A stretch of DNA of 9,789 nt from Microbacter sp049976245 (GTDB lineage Bacteria > Bacteroidota > Bacteroidia > Bacteroidales > Paludibacteraceae), in assembly GCA_049976245.1 (NCBI GenBank), contig JBMFIQ010000063.1:1-9789 (forward strand). The letters run 5' to 3'. The notes beneath the pieces are model-generated. The model did no database searches, was not told where the DNA came from, and worked only from the letters and a program-made list of their open reading frames with translations. Below, piece after piece: positions 7,958 to 9,789 of this stretch (positions are counted from its first letter, which is position 1; every line of letters starts with the position of its first letter). The position numbers and the translations under genes were made by a program.

Positions 7958-8174
7958 TGCCTGAAAGAACGAAATGAAATCCTAGTAAAAAAGCACGCTT
8001 TCCGCCAGGAGCAATGAATAGGAATGGGCTTTAGCCTTTTTTCCATAAAAGAAACAGTTCAATTGCTTTAGCCGAAATATGGATCTTAGACAGTTGAATA
8101 TGTACACATTCATTATTTGGTTGAAAGTAGTTTATGAACAGATATTTCTTTTTCCCTGAAAGTGTAATGCCTGA
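7950..8174 (+). mobile_element. Putative small insertion bounded by 15-bp direct repeats (kdpD-kdpE gap)
   Basis: AAGTGTAATGCCTGA is found exactly at 7950-7964, spanning the kdpD stop codon, and again at 8160-8174. The 195 bp between them include the second copy of the palindromic repeat (8013-8135) and encode nothing recognisable. The simplest reading is that a small element inserted just after kdpD and duplicated its target. Removing it would leave about 84 bp between kdpD and kdpE. A 15-bp duplication is longer than most transposons make, so repair-mediated duplication or another kind of repeat is possible. No transposase and no clear terminal inverted repeats are seen. Confidence 0.5.
8013..8135 (+). 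repeat. REP/BIME-like repeat element, copy 2 (degenerate)
   Basis: The first 24 bp (8013-8036) are identical to 4981-5004, in the same orientation. Beyond that the order and spacing of landmarks are kept while the bases have drifted: GCTTTAGCC lies at offset 52 (8065-8073) against 54 in copy 1, and TTTGGTT at offset 103 (8116-8122) against 104. The palindromes of copy 1 are partly broken, since AGCCCATT has become AGCCTTTT. The two copies bracket kdpD. Confidence 0.65.
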
Positions 8175-8189
8175 TGCGACTCATCAATG

Positions 8190-8246
8190 ACTCATTTATT
8201 CAATTAATCGATCATTCCGTTACTCATTTATTCACTTATTCAATTA
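8190..8246 (+). repeat. Short direct repeats immediately before kdpE
   Basis: ACTCATTTATTCA occurs at 8190-8202 and 8222-8234, and TTATTCAATTA at 8196-8206 and 8236-8246. The stretch is built from ATTCA/ACTCA-like words and ends 5 bp before the chosen kdpE start. It can be read in frame with kdpE from an ATG at 8174, but the 26 extra residues have no place in the response-regulator fold. Confidence 0.5.
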
Positions 8247-8251
8247 CTCAC

Positions 8252-8932
8252 ATGGACGAAACCATTCTTGTTATTGACGATGAACATGCGATAAGAAGGT
8301 TGTTGGAGATCACGTTGAAGGCAAACGGCTATACGATTCTTGAAGCCGAAAACGGTAAAGAGGGATTGCACATTGCCGCCAGCCACAATCCAAAACTGAT
8401 ACTTTTAGATTTAGGATTACCCGATGAAGATGGCCAGTCGGTCCTTCGCAAACTGCGCGAATGGTACACTTCTCCCATTATCATTCTTTCAGTTCGCAGT
8501 TCGGAGGAGGAGATTATTCGTGCGTTGGACAATGGAGCGAATGATTACCTGACCAAACCGTTCCGCACAGGGGAACTTTCAGCAAGGGTTCGCTCTTCTC
8601 TACGTCTGTCGGCTCAGGAAAACAACAATCACCAAACCCTTGTTTTCTGCAACATCGAGGTTGATTTGATCAACCACACGGTGAAGAAAAGCGGCGAGAT
8701 TATAAAGCTCACCTCCACTGAATTTTCGCTTTTGGCACTGATGGCAAAAAATGCAGGAAAGGTGTTGACGCATAGCTTTATATTGAAAGAGATTTGGGGT
8801 TATGGCTATTTGGAGCAAACGCAATATCTCCGCGTATTTATTGCTCAATTGCGTAAAAAGATCGAAGACGATCCGTCATCACCCTCCCTTATCATCACCG
8901 AGTCGGGCATCGGGTACCGCTTTTCAGAATAA
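8252..8932 (+). CDS. kdpE: Response regulator KdpE (OmpR family), activator of kdpABC
   Basis: KdpE is the DNA-binding partner of KdpD. From the ATG at 8252 the product has 226 residues, against 225 in E. coli. The receiver domain (about 3-115) has the acidic pair Asp9/Asp10, phosphorylation site Asp53 in LLDLGLP, Ser80 at the switch position and Lys102 in TKPF. The C-terminal winged-helix domain (about 128-224) ends with the OmpR-type wing motif ITESGIGYRF. I chose 8252 over the in-frame ATG at 8174 because it starts directly with MDETILVIDDE, as the family does; the upstream codons are low-complexity repeat. No Shine-Dalgarno sequence is present. kdpE lies 294 bp after kdpD, a wide gap for a pair that usually overlaps or nearly touches, and the gap contains the putative insertion. 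Confidence 0.97.
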   Translation: MDETILVIDDEHAIRRLLEITLKANGYTILEAENGKEGLHIAASHNPKLILLDLGLPDEDGQSVLRKLREWYTSPIIILSVRSSEEEIIRALDNGANDYLTKPFRTGELSARVRSSLRLSAQENNNHQTLVFCNIEVDLINHTVKKSGEIIKLTSTEFSLLALMAKNAGKVLTHSFILKEIWGYGYLEQTQYLRVFIAQLRKKIEDDPSSPSLIITESGIGYRFSE

Positions 8933-8962
8933 AACCGTCATTGCTTTGGGATGAGTGACATT

Positions 8963-9002
8963 CCAGTTCTCCCTGAATTTTCTCTAAGGGACAGAAAACT
9001 GG
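8963..9002 (+). terminator. Weak candidate terminator after kdpE (imperfect hairpin)
   Basis: CCAGTT (8963-8968) pairs with AACTGG (8997-9002), and inside it TCCCT pairs with AGGGA, with unpaired bases between the two stems. It begins 30 bp after the kdpE stop, a reasonable place for transcription to end. No T-run follows, so it does not meet the usual test for an intrinsic terminator. The rest of 8933-9165 shows nothing I can identify. Confidence 0.25.
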
Positions 9003-9165
9003 CTTAAACAATCGAGATGAATATAATGAGTTGATGCCATTTTATGCTTCTTCAGTATAAATCCACTAAGTCGGAATAAAGAATTGACTGTTGTTATCTT
9101 ATCTCATCCTTACACCTTGTCATGATCTCGTGATCTTCTTTTTTAATCCTCAAAAGACACCACCA

Positions 9166-9209
9166 GCAAAAAAATTCCATTCAGCCGCAGACTAAATGAA
9201 TTTTTTTGC
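9166..9209. terminator. Inverted repeat GCAAAAAAATTC/GAATTTTTTTGC, possible two-way terminator
   Basis: The 12-bp arms at 9166-9177 and 9198-9209 are perfect inverted copies, each with a 7-base A or T tract, around a 20-nt loop that can extend pairing (ATT/AAT) past one bulge. It lies between kdpE (+ strand) and the gene fragment on the - strand, where their transcripts would converge. The stem has few G-C pairs, so the role is uncertain. Confidence 0.35.
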
Positions 9210-9257
9210 AATCAAAACGGGAAACAGCTCTCTATTTTCTGTTTATTTCTAAAGGAA

Positions 9258-9518
9258 TTACTGCACAATGCGACTTACCGGATCGCAAAAAGCGGTGGTT
9301 CCATCGGGTGTTATGGCAGCCGAGCGAAAAAAATGACGAACATTGATTTCCGAACCTTCAATAACCGCTTCAACCTGTGTTGTCGCACATATCGTTGACC
9401 ATTCTTTTTCGGAGGTTGGCAGACTTCCTACAGAGTAAGCATACGGGCATCTACATTGACAAGGGTATAGCAAGAACCCGATAGAGGTTACATCTCGGGG
9501 ATTTGTATTGGAATGTAA
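9258..9518 (-). pseudogene. Probable 3' fragment of a surface-protein-like gene
   Basis: An open frame of 86 codons runs on the - strand from 9518 to the TAA at 9258-9260, with no ATG; the only start-like codon I found is TTG at 9473. The translation looks like real protein towards its end: EINVRHFFRSAAITPDGTTA, then a Cys, then DPV. This resembles the closing strands of fibronectin type III-like repeats in Bacteroidota secreted proteins, where an aromatic-plus-Arg motif precedes DGTTA. The earlier TSIGF also fits such a repeat. I see no signal peptide and no upstream part: the frame closes at 9519-9521, about 20 bp from a strong palindrome at 9542. A decayed C-terminal end is the best reading. 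A chance open frame is possible. Confidence 0.35.
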
Positions 9519-9541
9519 TTAGCATATTTAAAATACCGATA

Positions 9542-9575
9542 ACACCTAACAGGTTTTTTAAAACCTGTTAGGTGT
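9542..9575. repeat. Perfect 16-bp inverted repeat (REP-like hairpin)
   Basis: ACACCTAACAGGTTTT (9542-9557) and AAAACCTGTTAGGTGT (9560-9575) are perfect inverted copies around TT. I recall similar CCTAACAGG...CCTGTTAGG hairpins scattered between genes in Bacteroidota genomes, but cannot verify this here. No T-run lies outside the stem. It is probably a dispersed palindromic repeat, although it could also stop transcription. Confidence 0.75.
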
Positions 9576-9578
9576 AGT

Positions 9579-9647
9579 ATGTACTTCCTGATATTATAAT
9601 CAGAAACCTTAAACTTACAATCAGTTATAAATGAAAGCGAAGTACAT
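9579..9647. repeat. Inverted repeat ATGTACTTC/GAAGTACAT
   Basis: The 9-bp arms at 9579-9587 and 9639-9647 are perfect inverted copies 51 bp apart. Between them CTGAT/ATCAG gives a smaller palindrome. It lies directly between the hairpins at 9542-9575 and 9677-9709, so the three may form one composite repeat. No coding sequence is recognisable here. Confidence 0.4.
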
Positions 9648-9676
9648 TCCGTCTTTACGGGACTGATTCTATTTTC

Positions 9677-9709
9677 AGTTCAAGTCTCCGCTTCGCTCAG
9701 ACTTGAACT
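9677..9709. repeat. 11-bp inverted repeat hairpin AGTTCAAGTCT/AGACTTGAACT
   Basis: The arms at 9677-9687 and 9699-9709 are perfect inverted copies with an 11-nt loop CCGCTTCGCTC. The loop contains GCTTCGC, and its reverse-complement core GCGAAG also occurs at 9637-9642. The form is that of a dispersed intergenic REP-like repeat. The last 80 bp of the window show no gene I can support. Confidence 0.65.
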
Positions 9710-9789
9710 ATCTAGTCGAGCCTTAAAAAGCCCATTCAGTTCTCATTTGATTGTTGATTTGGTAAAATATGGCGTTTATCAAGTCAACA

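Noticed and set aside
8174..8251. N-terminal extension of KdpE from the ATG at 8174
   Set aside because: The extra residues are encoded by short repeats, and the receiver domain starts normally at the ATG at 8252.
9723..9788. Open - strand frame of 21 codons running in from the window edge and ending at TAA 9723-9725
   Set aside because: It might be the 3' end of a gene beyond the window, with a faintly transposase-like INAIFYQ stretch, but it is too short to tell from chance.

Overview
The window holds a complete high-affinity potassium uptake locus: kdpA, kdpB, kdpC, then the sensor kinase gene kdpD and the response regulator gene kdpE, all on the + strand in that order. Several features suggest a member of the Bacteroidota. 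Start codons are preceded by A/T-rich leaders with no Shine-Dalgarno match, two good matches to the Bacteroidota -7 element (TAnnTTTG) lie upstream of kdpA and kdpD, and the non-coding DNA is rich in short palindromes. The species cannot be named from this sequence.

Layout: 1-271 is a non-coding leader with three copies of TCTTTATA just upstream of a TACTTTTG promoter element, a candidate KdpE-controlled promoter. kdpA (272-1957), kdpB (2063-4153) and kdpC (4334-4909) encode the three large subunits of the KdpFABC P-type ATPase. No kdpF is recognisable. The genes are spaced unusually widely (105 and 180 bp), and the second gap carries a purine-rich low-complexity repeat. A 375-bp gap full of palindromes separates kdpC from kdpD (5285-7957, full-length sensor kinase). 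A 294-bp gap separates kdpD from kdpE (true start probably 8252, end 8932). From 8933 to the end there is no intact gene: only inverted repeats, a probable 3' fragment of a surface-protein-like gene on the - strand (9258-9518), and two strong REP-like hairpins.

How the genes work together, from knowledge of the family: KdpD senses potassium limitation or ionic stress and phosphorylates KdpE, which activates kdpABC. KdpA is the K+-selective channel-like subunit, KdpB the ATP-hydrolysing pump subunit, and KdpC the stabilising accessory subunit. All key catalytic residues I checked are present.

The protein-coding content is a known system, and I see no evidence of a new one. The unusual material is between the genes. 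A repeat of about 123 bp occurs in direct orientation on both sides of kdpD, with its first 24 bp identical. The downstream copy lies inside a roughly 210-bp segment bounded by exact 15-bp direct repeats, one of which overlaps the kdpD stop codon. This looks like the footprint of an insertion between kdpD and kdpE. Whether any of these repeats affects expression cannot be told from sequence alone.
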